This document shows positions 15,298-22,868 of a DNA stretch of 32,986 nt, piece after piece. Every line of letters begins with the position of its first letter. Position 1 is the stretch's first letter. Under the pieces are notes generated by a model, which made no database searches, had not been told where the DNA came from, and saw only the letters and a program-made list of their open reading frames with translations. The DNA lies in NCBI GenBank assembly GCA_019119165.1, contig DWXO01000017.1, forward strand, positions 1 through 32,986. The letters run 5' to 3'. Source of the stretch: Candidatus Flavonifractor intestinigallinarum (lineage in GTDB: Bacteria > Bacillota > Clostridia > Oscillospirales > Oscillospiraceae). The translations under genes and the position numbers were made by a program.

Positions 15298-15377
15298 CCA
15301 CACTCCTGCCTGTTTTAGGTAGCTGTGGCATCTATATGCAGGTTTGTCCCCCGCTATGCCCCCGGCGCAGACAACGG

Positions 15378-15407
15378 TTGACGACTCCCACCCCCAGGGA
15401 GTAGGAT
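15378..15407 (+). promoter_or_regulatory. Candidate promoter with dyad in the spacer
   Basis: TTGACG (15378-15383) and TAGGAT (15402-15407) are spaced by 18 bases. ACTCCC (15384-15389) and GGGAGT (15397-15402) form an inverted repeat between the two boxes that could be an operator. Confidence 0.5.
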
Positions 15408-15429
15408 AGGGAAAAGGGGTGTAGCATAC

Positions 15430-15702
15430 ATGAACAAGTATTTGAAAGATGTGACCTTTACCAAGGTATTTTTTATCTGGTTCGCCCTCTTCTTTTTGCT
15501 GCTCATGATCAATATGCAGACGTTGAAAAACGGCCTGCTGGTCAGCATCACCGGGGCCGCCCTGGGCGTGTTCCTGCTGATCTTCCCCATCCCGCCCCAC
15601 TCCTTCCAGCGCCGCTACGGCAAGGAGCAGGCCGTCCGGGTCACCCGCATCCTGGCTCTGGCCATCATTGTGGTGTCCTTTATTTCCAAAGTGCAATTCT
15701 AA
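15430..15702 (+). CDS. Small membrane protein, unknown
   Basis: 90 residues with three predicted membrane helices, at about 11-28, 33-52 and 70-86. A basic loop (FQRRYGKEQAVRVTR) lies between the second and third. AAAAGGGG precedes the ATG at 9-10 bases, and a promoter-like pair lies upstream. I do not recognise a family. It is monocistronic, with its own terminator. Confidence 0.7.
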   Translation: MNKYLKDVTFTKVFFIWFALFFLLLMINMQTLKNGLLVSITGAALGVFLLIFPIPPHSFQRRYGKEQAVRVTRILALAIIVVSFISKVQF

Positions 15703-15706
15703 ACAG

Positions 15707-15741
15707 AAGGTCCAGCCCATCCTGTGGGCTGGACCTTTTTT
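15707..15741. terminator. Terminator between the small membrane protein gene and eutQ
   Basis: A 12-bp stem (AAGGTCCAGCCC at 15707-15718 and its inverse at 15726-15737) is followed by six T on the plus strand. It ends the plus-strand gene and, from the other side, the 3' end of the eut operon, whose last stop is at 15740. Confidence 0.85.
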
Positions 15742-16156
15742 ACTGCTGATTCTGCCAGTCGGCGGGATAGACAAAGTAGAGGAACCGGGCGTGGCCGGTG
15801 ACCGAGAACTGAATCCCGCTGCCCTTGGGAATATAGATCAGCTCCCCCGGCCCGGCGGATACCTTCTGCCCGTTGCACAGGATCTCCAGCCGCCCCTCCA
15901 CCACATAGTCCATCTCGTCGTAGTTCAGGGTCCAGGGGAAGGTGGTGTCTCTCATCTCCATGATGCCCACCCCCAGCCTGGGGGACTGCTCCAGGGTAAA
16001 CAGGTCCCGGGTATACACCTGGTCCCCCGGGTTGCCGGTGTTCATCCGGTGGGCCTCGGTGACGGTGAGGGCGGGCACCTTCACGGACCGCACCCCGCCC
16101 CCCAGGTGCTCCAGCAGCACCTGGCGGATGATCTCTTCCAGCTTATGCTTGTCCAT
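15740..16156 (-). CDS. eutQ: EutQ, cupin-fold ethanolamine utilization protein
   Basis: 138 residues. The N-terminal DKHKLEEIIRQVLLEHL is an amphipathic helix of the type that targets cargo to microcompartments. A single cupin domain follows (GIMEMRDTTFPWTLNYDEMDYVVEGRLEILCNGQKVSAGPGELIYIPKGS), with the usual cupin motif positions but few histidines. EutQ has been reported to have acetate kinase activity in Salmonella. If that holds here, it would pair with EutD to make ATP from acetyl phosphate. It is the last gene of the operon and overlaps eutH by 14 bases. Confidence 0.9.
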   Translation of the reverse strand: MDKHKLEEIIRQVLLEHLGGGVRSVKVPALTVTEAHRMNTGNPGDQVYTRDLFTLEQSPRLGVGIMEMRDTTFPWTLNYDEMDYVVEGRLEILCNGQKVSAGPGELIYIPKGSGIQFSVTGHARFLYFVYPADWQNQQ

Positions 16157-17234
16157 GACCGTTCTCCTTTCGGGTGAGGAACATGGCCACCGCCACGGCG
16201 GTGACGCCGCCCACCAGCTTACCCACGATCATGGGGAAGATCATGGTGGAATCAAAGCCGGCGGTAAAGCCCAGATGGTCGCCGAACACGAAGGCCGCCG
16301 ACACGGCAAAGGCCACGTTGATGATCTTGCCCCGGCGGTCCATGTCGCCCATCATCTGGAACATGGGGATGTTGTTGGCCAGGGTGGCCACCATCCCCGC
16401 CGCCGCCACGTCGTTCATACCCAGCAGGCTGCCCAGCTTCATCAGGGGCTTTTTGAACACCTTGGTAATGACGTACACCAGGGGGAAGGCGCCCGCCAGC
16501 ACGATGGCGATGTCACCCACGATGCCGATGCCCTCCTCAATGGAGTTGAGGCCGGGGATCACGGTCAGGGGCGTCAGGGCCTCGATGATGGCGGCGGCCA
16601 GGCCGATGGTGATGATAATGACGATGATGCGGCCAAAGACCTGAAACCCCTTCACCATGCCGTTGGGCACAAAAGCCAGCCCCAGGGCGATGAGTACCGC
16701 GAAGAGGACAATGGGCAGCAGGTTGCGCAGCACCATCATCACGGGGAATCCCGCCACCAGGCCGCCCACAAAGCTGCCGATGGGGATGGTGATGACGCCG
16801 GCCAGCACGCCGGTGGCCAGAGCGGGCCGGTCCTCAGCTTTGATGATGCCCAGGCCCACCGGGATGGTAAAGACGATGGTGGGCCCCAGCATGGCCCCCA
16901 CGATAAGGCCGCCGAACTGGCCCGCCTCCTGAGTCAGGGCCAGCTCCTGAGCCAGAGGGGCGCCCCCCATGTCGTTGGCCAGAATGGTACCGGCGAACAT
17001 GGCCGGATCGGCCCCCAGGAACTGATAGAAGGGCACCACCACCGGCCGCAGCAGGTTGGCCAGCACGGGGGCCAGGCAGATAATGCCGATCATGGCCAGG
17101 GCCAGAGAACCCATGGCCATAATGCCCTCCTCAAACTTCTCCCCCAGGCCGAACCGGTTGCCCAGGATGCGGTCGATGGCCCCCAGGGCCATAAAGAGCA
17201 CCATCAGATAGACGATGATCTCGTTGATGGACAT
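16143..17234 (-). CDS. eutH: EutH, ethanolamine permease
   Basis: 363 residues with ten or more membrane helices. It begins MSINEIIVYLMVLFMALGAIDRILGN and contains TILANDMGGAPLAQELA, GAMLGPTIVFTIPVGLGII and a C-terminal FVFGDHLGFTAGFDSTMI, all typical of EutH. It brings ethanolamine across the cytoplasmic membrane, which matters at low pH when diffusion is limited. It sits between eutN and eutQ near the end of the operon. Confidence 0.96.
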   Translation of the reverse strand: MSINEIIVYLMVLFMALGAIDRILGNRFGLGEKFEEGIMAMGSLALAMIGIICLAPVLANLLRPVVVPFYQFLGADPAMFAGTILANDMGGAPLAQELALTQEAGQFGGLIVGAMLGPTIVFTIPVGLGIIKAEDRPALATGVLAGVITIPIGSFVGGLVAGFPVMMVLRNLLPIVLFAVLIALGLAFVPNGMVKGFQVFGRIIVIIITIGLAAAIIEALTPLTVIPGLNSIEEGIGIVGDIAIVLAGAFPLVYVITKVFKKPLMKLGSLLGMNDVAAAGMVATLANNIPMFQMMGDMDRRGKIINVAFAVSAAFVFGDHLGFTAGFDSTMIFPMIVGKLVGGVTAVAVAMFLTRKENGHGQA

Positions 17235-17281
17235 AAACTGTCCCTCCCTTTTGTGAAACGGGGCGGCAGGGAGCCGCCCCC

Positions 17282-17512
17282 TTATGGATCAATGATCCCG
17301 ATGATGGCGGCGTCCACCGGCACGTCAGCCCCGGCGGCGATGCGGGCCGCCCCGCCGGTGGCGATGAGGACCTGCTCGCCCTCACCCGCACCCACGCAGT
17401 CGGCGCACACCAGCAGCCTGTCCCCCACCTCCACCGTCAGAAAGGCCTGACCGGTCAGGTTGGGGGCTTTTTTCGTGGCCCATACCTTACCGGCCACCTG
17501 TCCCAGCAACAC
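17282..17512 (-). CDS. eutN: EutN, microcompartment pentameric vertex protein
   Basis: 76 residues. It matches the EutN/CcmL fold: LGQVAGKVWATKKAP, FLTVEV, LLVCADCVGAGEGEQVLIATGGAAR and the terminal VDAAIIGIIDP. Such proteins form pentamers that close the vertices of the shell. It is shorter than the E. coli protein (95 residues), losing the loop after strand 2 and the C-terminal strand extension. It starts at GTG, overlapping the upstream frame by 26 bases. Confidence 0.92.
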   Translation of the reverse strand: MLLGQVAGKVWATKKAPNLTGQAFLTVEVGDRLLVCADCVGAGEGEQVLIATGGAARIAAGADVPVDAAIIGIIDP

Positions 17513-17759
17513 AGATCCCCATCTCCCTCAGCTGCCGCTCCAGGGACAGGCAGCGGCGATAGATTGACGGCGGGGCGGTGCGGCGGTAGAGCCGGTACTC
17601 CAGCGCCTTCCGCTCCAGGCACACCCGTGCCCCCGCCAGCAGGGCGGCCAGCACCTCGGTCTCCCCCGGACTGGCCGGGGCCAGGGCGGCCAGCCGCCCC
17701 ATGGCCCCCACCGGCAGCCATGTGATCACCAGGGTGCGCCCCCGCCACTCCAGCCTCAC
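17487..17759 (-). CDS. Short eut-operon protein resembling the C-terminal half of TIGR02536 family
   Basis: 90 residues, starting at a GTG that overlaps the eutD stop (GTGA). The C-terminal half reads GARVCLERKALEYRLYRRTAP followed by SIYRRCLSLERQLREMGI, which matches the 'EG.EYR.YK.TAP..LY' region I know from TIGR02536 proteins of clostridial eut operons. Those are roughly 200 residues long, so about half of the N-terminal part is missing here. It sits between eutD and eutN, the normal place for the family. Role unknown. It may be a reduced but functional form or a decaying gene; its reading frame is intact and tightly overlapped on both sides. Confidence 0.6.
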   Translation of the reverse strand: MRLEWRGRTLVITWLPVGAMGRLAALAPASPGETEVLAALLAGARVCLERKALEYRLYRRTAPPSIYRRCLSLERQLREMGICVAGTGGR

Positions 17760-18379
17760 GGCAGAATCAGCGCCCGGTCGCCCTTTTGAAAGCCGCAGGC
17801 ATTCGCTTCGTCGTAGTCAATGTGGGCGAAGGTGGCGAACTGGGGGGACACCCGCACCTCCACCCCCTCCAGAGTCAGAGGCCGCCCGGTCAGGCACTTG
17901 AGCCGCACCTCCCGGCCATTTTCCACCCCGAAACGGGCGGCGTCCTCCGGGGTCATGTGGATGTGCCGCTTGGCGGCGATGAGTCCCCGGTCCAGCCGCA
18001 GCACCCGGTCGCCGTTGCGCAGGGTGATGCCGGGGGTGCCCTCAATGTCCCCCGACAGCCGCACCGGGGGCGTGATGCCCAGCACCACGCCGTCGGTGAG
18101 GGAGATCTCCACCTGGCTCTCCTTCCGCTCAGGGCCCAGCACCACCACGTTGGGGATGGACCCTTTGGGGCCCTCCAGGGTGACCCGCTGGGCGCACACG
18201 AACTGCCCCGGCTGGGACAGGTCCTTCACCCGGGTCAGCTGGAAACCGGGGCCGAAAAGGGTATCAAGGTCGGCCCGGGACAGGTGGACATGGCGGCCGC
18301 TGGCCTCCACCTCCACCGTCAGACGGCGGACGATCTGCTCCGCCAGGGCCTCAATATTGATGGTATTAAGCGTGTTCAT
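17756..18379 (-). CDS. eutD: EutD, PduL-type phosphate acetyltransferase
   Basis: 207 residues. An N-terminal amphipathic helix (NIEALAEQIVRRLTVEV) resembles an encapsulation peptide. Two PduL halves follow, each with its zinc-binding histidine motif: GRHVHLS at about 29-35 and KRHIHMTPEDAARFG in the second half. The enzyme converts acetyl-CoA and phosphate to acetyl phosphate inside the microcompartment, recycling CoA for EutE. It overlaps eutT by 14 bases and the short downstream gene by 4. Confidence 0.93.
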   Translation of the reverse strand: MNTLNTINIEALAEQIVRRLTVEVEASGRHVHLSRADLDTLFGPGFQLTRVKDLSQPGQFVCAQRVTLEGPKGSIPNVVVLGPERKESQVEISLTDGVVLGITPPVRLSGDIEGTPGITLRNGDRVLRLDRGLIAAKRHIHMTPEDAARFGVENGREVRLKCLTGRPLTLEGVEVRVSPQFATFAHIDYDEANACGFQKGDRALILP

Positions 18380-19088
18380 ATTGTCCCGCCTTTAGCTTGA
18401 TCATCATGATCCACATAAGGGAGGACAGCCGGTTCAGGGCCAGGATGATGTCCCCCCGGGTCACGTTGCCCTCCACGTCCTTGAAGGCGGCGTAGGCCGA
18501 CAGCTCGGTCTGCCGCACCAGAGTACGCACCTTGTTCACCGCCAGCAGGGCGGGCCCGTCGGTGTAGGCGGGCAGAAAGTGGGGCTGGCCCAGGTACTTG
18601 TCCGGGTAGTGGGAGTATTCCCGCAGCTGTCCGGCGTCGTAGCCGGACAGGCGCAGCTCCCCCACCGGCTCGTCCAGCACGTCGCACCGGATGAGCCGCC
18701 GCACCAGGTCCAGGGCCTCCCCCAGCTCCTTCACCAAAGCCGGGTACTCACGGGATGCCTGCTGGGCCAGCATGAGCTCCCCCTCCAGGGCGTCGACCAT
18801 GCCCCGGAATGCAATGCGGGGGTGGTCCTTACGCACCAGGATGTTGCCCTTGAGGTGGGTCATGTGCTCCGGTTTTTCGTTGAGGGTTGCGCCGAAAAGG
18901 GTGCGGTACTTGGCAGCGGTGGGCGCAGCCGGGTCGTCCCGCCCCGCAGGAAAGACCGCCTGGATCTTGTGGGCGGCCAGCCAGTCCCGGGCCCCGGGGG
19001 TCAGCTTCTGGTCACGACCCACCACCACCGGCCCCCGGGTGCCGTTGTCCGACATCCGGCGCACGTCCTCACGGGTGAGCAGCTCCAT
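18366..19088 (-). CDS. eutT: EutT, cob(I)alamin adenosyltransferase
   Basis: 240 residues. It contains HMTHLKGNILVRKDHPRIAFRGMVDALEGE, DLVRRLIRCDVLDEPVGE, SHYPDKYLGQPHFLP and the C-terminal LALNRLSSLMWIMMIKLK, matching EutT and related PduO-like adenosyltransferases. It makes the adenosylcobalamin needed by EutBC. The HX11CCX2C metal-binding motif known in Salmonella EutT is absent. The ATG directly follows the eutM stop (TAAATG). Confidence 0.93.
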   Translation of the reverse strand: MELLTREDVRRMSDNGTRGPVVVGRDQKLTPGARDWLAAHKIQAVFPAGRDDPAAPTAAKYRTLFGATLNEKPEHMTHLKGNILVRKDHPRIAFRGMVDALEGELMLAQQASREYPALVKELGEALDLVRRLIRCDVLDEPVGELRLSGYDAGQLREYSHYPDKYLGQPHFLPAYTDGPALLAVNKVRTLVRQTELSAYAAFKDVEGNVTRGDIILALNRLSSLMWIMMIKLKAGQYEHA

Positions 19089-19382
19089 TTATTCCCCCAT
19101 CCCCTCGCCGTGGGGCAGGATGTGGTCCACCTCGGCGTGGGGGCGGGGAATGACGTGGACGGAGATCAGCTCGCCCACCTTCTCGGCGGCGGCAGCGCCC
19201 GCGTCGGTGGCGGCGTTGACCGCACCCACGTCGCCCCGGACCATGACGGTCACCAGACCGCCGCCCACCTGCTCCTTGCCCACCAGCTGCACATTGGCGG
19301 CCTTCACCATGGCATCGGCGGCCTCAATGGCCCCCACCAGTCCCTTGGTCTCCACCATACCCAGCGCGTTCGTATTTGCCAT
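19089..19382 (-). CDS. eutM: EutM short form (internal start)
   Basis: This 97-residue product is the standard length of the hexameric shell protein EutM. The ATG at 19382 is preceded by AGGAGG at 9 bases, a better site than that of the long form. It starts [15 protein letters not shown], the usual EutM N-terminus. This is very likely the main shell hexamer; the longer frame reads into it without a stop. Confidence 0.88.
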   Translation of the reverse strand: MANTNALGMVETKGLVGAIEAADAMVKAANVQLVGKEQVGGGLVTVMVRGDVGAVNAATDAGAAAAEKVGELISVHVIPRPHAEVDHILPHGEGMGE

Positions 19383-19694
19383 GTTCTGTTTCCTCCTGTC
19401 AGTTGTCTGTTTCATGGGCTCCGCCGGTTGGGCGGGAGCCGTTTTGCTTCTTTTGCCCCGGCCCGGCTGGGCCTTCTTTTTGGGGGCCTGCCGGGGCGTC
19501 TCGGCCACCGGCAGATGGGGGGCTCCCCCCGCCTCGCCGGCCTCCTCCCCGTTGGCGGCCTGGACATCGTGCTCCATGTCCTCCTCCAGCCCCTGGGGCC
19601 GCTCGGCCAGCAGGGAGTTGGTCAGGTTCTGGGCCTCCTGCAAGATGGCCTCATGGGGGTCCAGCAGCACGCCGTCGGCGTTGACTTCGCTCAT
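19089..19694 (-). CDS. eutM: EutM-type BMC shell protein with 104-residue N-terminal extension (long form)
   Basis: The full frame of 201 residues starts at an ATG two bases after the eutE stop (TAAGATG), with GGGGAGG upstream. Residues 1-50 are acidic and helix-prone ([22 protein letters not shown]). Residues about 60-100 are Pro/Ala/Lys-rich and probably disordered ([15 protein letters not shown]). Residues 105-201 are a normal BMC domain: [43 protein letters not shown] and [15 protein letters not shown] second start at residue 105 (19382) has its own AGGAGG. The gene could therefore make a long and a short shell protein, as pduB does in the Pdu compartment. I know no close precedent for this extension. 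Confidence 0.75.
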   Translation of the reverse strand: MSEVNADGVLLDPHEAILQEAQNLTNSLLAERPQGLEEDMEHDVQAANGEEAGEAGGAPHLPVAETPRQAPKKKAQPGRGKRSKTAPAQPAEPMKQTTDRRKQNMANTNALGMVETKGLVGAIEAADAMVKAANVQLVGKEQVGGGLVTVMVRGDVGAVNAATDAGAAAAEKVGELISVHVIPRPHAEVDHILPHGEGMGE

Positions 19695-19695
19695 C

Positions 19696-21150
19696 TTATC
19701 TCAGCCTCCCCATGATCTGCTCCACCAGTCGGCTGAGCAGGGCCTCGTCCACGGTGCAGGAAGAGGACGCAGGGCTGCCGCCCCGCAGCTCCTCCAGCTC
19801 CTTCACGCCCCAGGCCACCCGCTTGATGTTGATAAGGTCCAGCGGCCCGATGTTGTTGGAGCTGGACGACCCGCCCACCGCGCCGCAGCCCAGGGTGAGG
19901 GCGGGGAACAGGCAGGTGGTGGCCCCGATGCCCCCCAGGGCGGAGGGGGTGTTCACCAGCACCCGGCTGGCGGGGACGGCGGCGGCGAACCGCTTGGCCA
20001 CGCTCTCGTCCTCGGTGTGGATGGAGAAGGTGTGGCCCGCCCCCTCCCACTCCAGGATCTCGATGCAGCGATTGAGCACCGCCTCCTCATCGGGCTCCAC
20101 AAAGCAGCCCAGAATGAGGCCCAGCTTCTCACTGGAGTAGGGGTGACCCTTGCCTACTCCGGTCTCCCGGGCCACCAGCACCCGGGCGGAGGGGGGCACC
20201 CGGTTCAGGCCCGCCAGCTGGGCCACGGTGGACACGCTCTTGCCCACGATGGCCGGGTTCATGGTGCCGTTGGGCCGGAGGATGAAGCGGGAGAGCTGCT
20301 TTGTCTCCTCCTCGTCCAGCAGGTAGGCCCCCTGCGCCCGAAGGGCGGCCTTCACCGCAGGCTCCATCCGGGCCTCCATAATGACGCTCTGCTCGCTGGC
20401 GCAGATGGTGCCGTTGTCAAAGGTCTTGGAGTCCAGAATCCGTTTTACCGCCTGCTCCACGTTGGCGGTGTGGTGGATATAGGCCGGGCCGTTGCCCGCG
20501 CCCACGCCGATGGCGGGGGTGCCGGATGAGTAGGCCGCCTTCACCATGGCCGCGCCGCCGGTGGCCAGGATGAGCCGGGTGGTGTCGTGGCGCATGAGGG
20601 CGTTGGTGGCCTCGATGGTGGGGGTGGTGATGCAGGAGATGGCCCCCGCCGGAGCGCCCGCCTCCTCCGCCGCCCGGCGGATCACATTCACCGTCTCCTG
20701 GATGCAGTTGGCCGCGCCGGGATGGGGGGAGAACACGATGGGGTTGCCCGCCTTCATGCAGATCATGGCCTTGTAGATCACCGTGGAGGTGGGATTGGTG
20801 GAGGGCACCAGCCCGGCCACCACCCCCACCGGCACGCCGATGTCCACCGTCCGGTGCTCCCTGTCCTCGGCCAGAATGCCGTGGGTCTTTTGGTCCCGGA
20901 TGGCCTCATACAAGGTCACCGCCGCGAAGCGGTTTTTGATCTCCTTGTCCTCCTTCCGGCCGAAGCCGGTCTCCTCCACCGCCATGTCGGCCAGCCGCCG
21001 GGCGTGCTGGGCGCCCGAGCGGGAGATAGCTGCCGTGATGGCGTCCAGCTGCTCCTGGGTCATGACGGCCAGGGCCCTCTGGGCCTGTTTCGCCTGGGCC
21101 AGCAGGTCCCGGACCTCCTGGATGGAGCGCAGATCTTTATCAAATTCCAT
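19696..21150 (-). CDS. eutE: EutE, CoA-acylating acetaldehyde dehydrogenase
   Basis: 484 residues. The N-terminal [22 protein letters not shown] is a helix of the encapsulation type. The aldehyde dehydrogenase core has [27 protein letters not shown] and the catalytic Cys250 in [12 protein letters not shown]. It converts acetaldehyde, NAD+ and CoA to acetyl-CoA in the compartment lumen. An unusual C-terminal tail (a Ser-rich linker followed by [17 protein letters not shown]) looks like a second targeting helix. It is flanked by eutL (4-base gap) and the extended eutM. Confidence 0.96.
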   Translation of the reverse strand: MEFDKDLRSIQEVRDLLAQAKQAQRALAVMTQEQLDAITAAISRSGAQHARRLADMAVEETGFGRKEDKEIKNRFAAVTLYEAIRDQKTHGILAEDREHRTVDIGVPVGVVAGLVPSTNPTSTVIYKAMICMKAGNPIVFSPHPGAANCIQETVNVIRRAAEEAGAPAGAISCITTPTIEATNALMRHDTTRLILATGGAAMVKAAYSSGTPAIGVGAGNGPAYIHHTANVEQAVKRILDSKTFDNGTICASEQSVIMEARMEPAVKAALRAQGAYLLDEEETKQLSRFILRPNGTMNPAIVGKSVSTVAQLAGLNRVPPSARVLVARETGVGKGHPYSSEKLGLILGCFVEPDEEAVLNRCIEILEWEGAGHTFSIHTEDESVAKRFAAAVPASRVLVNTPSALGGIGATTCLFPALTLGCGAVGGSSSSNNIGPLDLINIKRVAWGVKELEELRGGSPASSSCTVDEALLSRLVEQIMGRLR

Positions 21151-21154
21151 AGGG

Positions 21155-21808
21155 TCACACCTCCTTGGGATGGGTGGCCACCGCCTTCACCGCCTCGGCA
21201 AAGGCGGCCGCCGCCGCGTCGCAGGCACTCTGGGTACCGGTGAGCAGGCCGCCGCCGAAGTTGGTCTCGCTGGGGGGCTCAAAGAGGGTCACCAGCTCCA
21301 CGTCGGAGGCCTTCATGGCCTCGTCCAGCCCCACCATGGCCTCCAGGGGCGGGGCAATCAGGTAGGCCAGAGCCTCCCCCTCCCGTACCCCCGCCACTTT
21401 GGACAAATAGGTGCCGGTGCGGGAGACGGTGTGGGCGAAGTAGATGACGGAGTCGTCCTGATTGGCGGAGCGGAACCCCGCCCCGCTGTTCATAAAGTCC
21501 ACGCAGGCCCGCAGGCCGGACTGGACCTCCGCCGGGTTGGGCCCGGCCAGGATGCCGATGACCTCGCCGGCCAGGGCGGTGGAGGCATTGGCGGCACCGG
21601 CATACAGGGACTTGCCGTACACCACCTCCACCGCCGCCGCCTTGGTGGCCTCGTCCAGGGCGCAGTAGGTCATGTCGTCGCTGTCGGCGGTGATGAGGCC
21701 GATGGAGCGGTACTGCCGGGGCAGGCCCAGCTTTTTGGCCAGGGTCTCGCTGACGTTGGCAATGGTGCGGGTGGAGAGCACCTTCACCGGGATCAGATCG
21801 TCTGTCAT
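21155..21808 (-). CDS. eutL: EutL, trimeric microcompartment shell protein
   Basis: 217 residues with two tandem BMC-like halves. Landmarks are LIPVKVLSTRTIANVSETLAKKLGLP, YGKSLYAGAANASTALAGEVIGILAGP, FMNSGAGFRSANQDDSVIYFAHTVSRTGTYLS and ETNFGGGLLTGTQSACDAA. EutL trimers form pseudohexamers with a gated pore. The ATG follows a GGGGTGAGG site. About 170 bases of hairpin-rich DNA separate it from eutC. Confidence 0.96.
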   Translation of the reverse strand: MTDDLIPVKVLSTRTIANVSETLAKKLGLPRQYRSIGLITADSDDMTYCALDEATKAAAVEVVYGKSLYAGAANASTALAGEVIGILAGPNPAEVQSGLRACVDFMNSGAGFRSANQDDSVIYFAHTVSRTGTYLSKVAGVREGEALAYLIAPPLEAMVGLDEAMKASDVELVTLFEPPSETNFGGGLLTGTQSACDAAAAAFAEAVKAVATHPKEV

Positions 21809-21829
21809 GTCCTCACCCCTTCAAACTTT

Positions 21830-21963
21830 CCCCACGGGGCAGGCCCCGTGGGGACCCCAAGAGTATTTTCATCTGCTCGGGCGAAATGAATTCGCCCGGC
21901 ATCAAGGTTTTGCCTGGCGGCAAAACGCTTGTACGCGCTGACGCGCGCCCCGCCATGCGGGGC
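21830..21963. repeat. Array of five consecutive hairpins between eutC and eutL
   Basis: Five back-to-back inverted repeats: CCCCACGGGGC / GCCCCGTGGGG (21830-21853), CGGGCGAA / TTCGCCCG (21878-21898), GTTTTGCC / GGCAAAAC (21907-21926), CGCGC / GCGCG (21934-21947) and GCCCCGC / GCGGGGC (21947-21963). There is no ORF. In the eut mRNA they would fold into separate stem-loops and may stabilise or process the transcript. They look like a composite intergenic repeat element rather than a terminator, since no T-tract follows. Confidence 0.7.
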
Positions 21964-21982
21964 CCCGTAGAGGCCGGAATCC

Positions 21983-22855
21983 TTAACGCAGGTCAATCCC
22001 ACTCGCCTTCCTTTCCAGCATGGTCTTAATCAGCTCTGCAATATGCGCGCCGGCCTCTACTGCCGTGGTGCCCCCCTTGTGGATGTTGGAGATCACCGTC
22101 CGCTTGGACTCGGGGATGCCGATGTGGGGCTTGTAGGTCAGGTAGGCCGACATGGACTCGGCGGTTACCAGGCCGGGCCGCTCCCCCACCAGCATACAGA
22201 CCACTTCCGCGCCGGTGAGATCGCCGATGTGGTCGGAGGCCCCCACCCGGCAGTATTTCACATAGAGCACCGGGCCGCCCTCCAGGCCGTAAGCCTTCAA
22301 ACCCGTCCGCACCGCCTGGAGGCAGTCCACGGCGTTGGCCTCAATGGCGGCGGAGCTGAGGCCGTCCCCCACCACCAGGGCAATTTTCGGGTTCTGCCCA
22401 AAGGTCTTTTTGATGATGGCCTGGTTCTCCTCGTCGAACCGGCGGCCCCGGTCGGGCCGGGTCAGATACTCGTCCTTGGTCTGGCACAGAGTCTGAACGG
22501 GCACAAAGCCGTTGTTCACCGCGAACTCGTCGGGCACATGGGAGAACACCGAGTCCTGGGCGGCGGCGTGGTCGGCCCGCATCCGCAGCATGGAGATGGT
22601 CTTGTACCGGGCTCCCGCTCGTCCCAAACCCAGCCGGGCCGGGGTTTTCAACTTCAAATCCTGAAAGGCCTGACCGCTGCGGGGGTTGTCCACCAGGTAC
22701 TGCCGCCGCAGGTCAATCTGGGTGATATCCTCCAGGCAGCCCTGGCTCACCTCCTCCTGCCGGGGGGCGGGCCGGGTCGCAGTCACGGCAGCAGGCTTCC
22801 CCGCCAGCTCCAGCACCATCCGCTCCACCATGGAGCGCAGTTCTTGTTCATTCAA
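21983..22855 (-). CDS. eutC: EutC, ethanolamine ammonia-lyase small subunit
   Basis: 290 residues. An N-terminal helix ([16 protein letters not shown]) resembles a targeting peptide, followed by a variable linker and the conserved core: SRAGARYKT-like [62 protein letters not shown] and [25 protein letters not shown]. It binds adenosylcobalamin with EutB. The TTG at 22855 is chosen because AAGGAGG lies 8 bases upstream; the longer frame would overlap eutB. Confidence 0.96.
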   Translation of the reverse strand: MNEQELRSMVERMVLELAGKPAAVTATRPAPRQEEVSQGCLEDITQIDLRRQYLVDNPRSGQAFQDLKLKTPARLGLGRAGARYKTISMLRMRADHAAAQDSVFSHVPDEFAVNNGFVPVQTLCQTKDEYLTRPDRGRRFDEENQAIIKKTFGQNPKIALVVGDGLSSAAIEANAVDCLQAVRTGLKAYGLEGGPVLYVKYCRVGASDHIGDLTGAEVVCMLVGERPGLVTAESMSAYLTYKPHIGIPESKRTVISNIHKGGTTAVEAGAHIAELIKTMLERKASGIDLR

Positions 22856-22868
22856 CGTCGTAACCTCC

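Noticed and set aside
15298-15774. N-terminal extension of the SSB-like frame
   Set aside because: It is antisense to the small membrane protein gene and its terminator; the OB-fold and ribosome binding site support the start at 15297.
18579-20529. Long plus-strand open frames opposite eutT, eutM and eutE
   Set aside because: Low-complexity Pro/Ser/Ala-rich translations antisense to clear eut genes; no plausible start sites.
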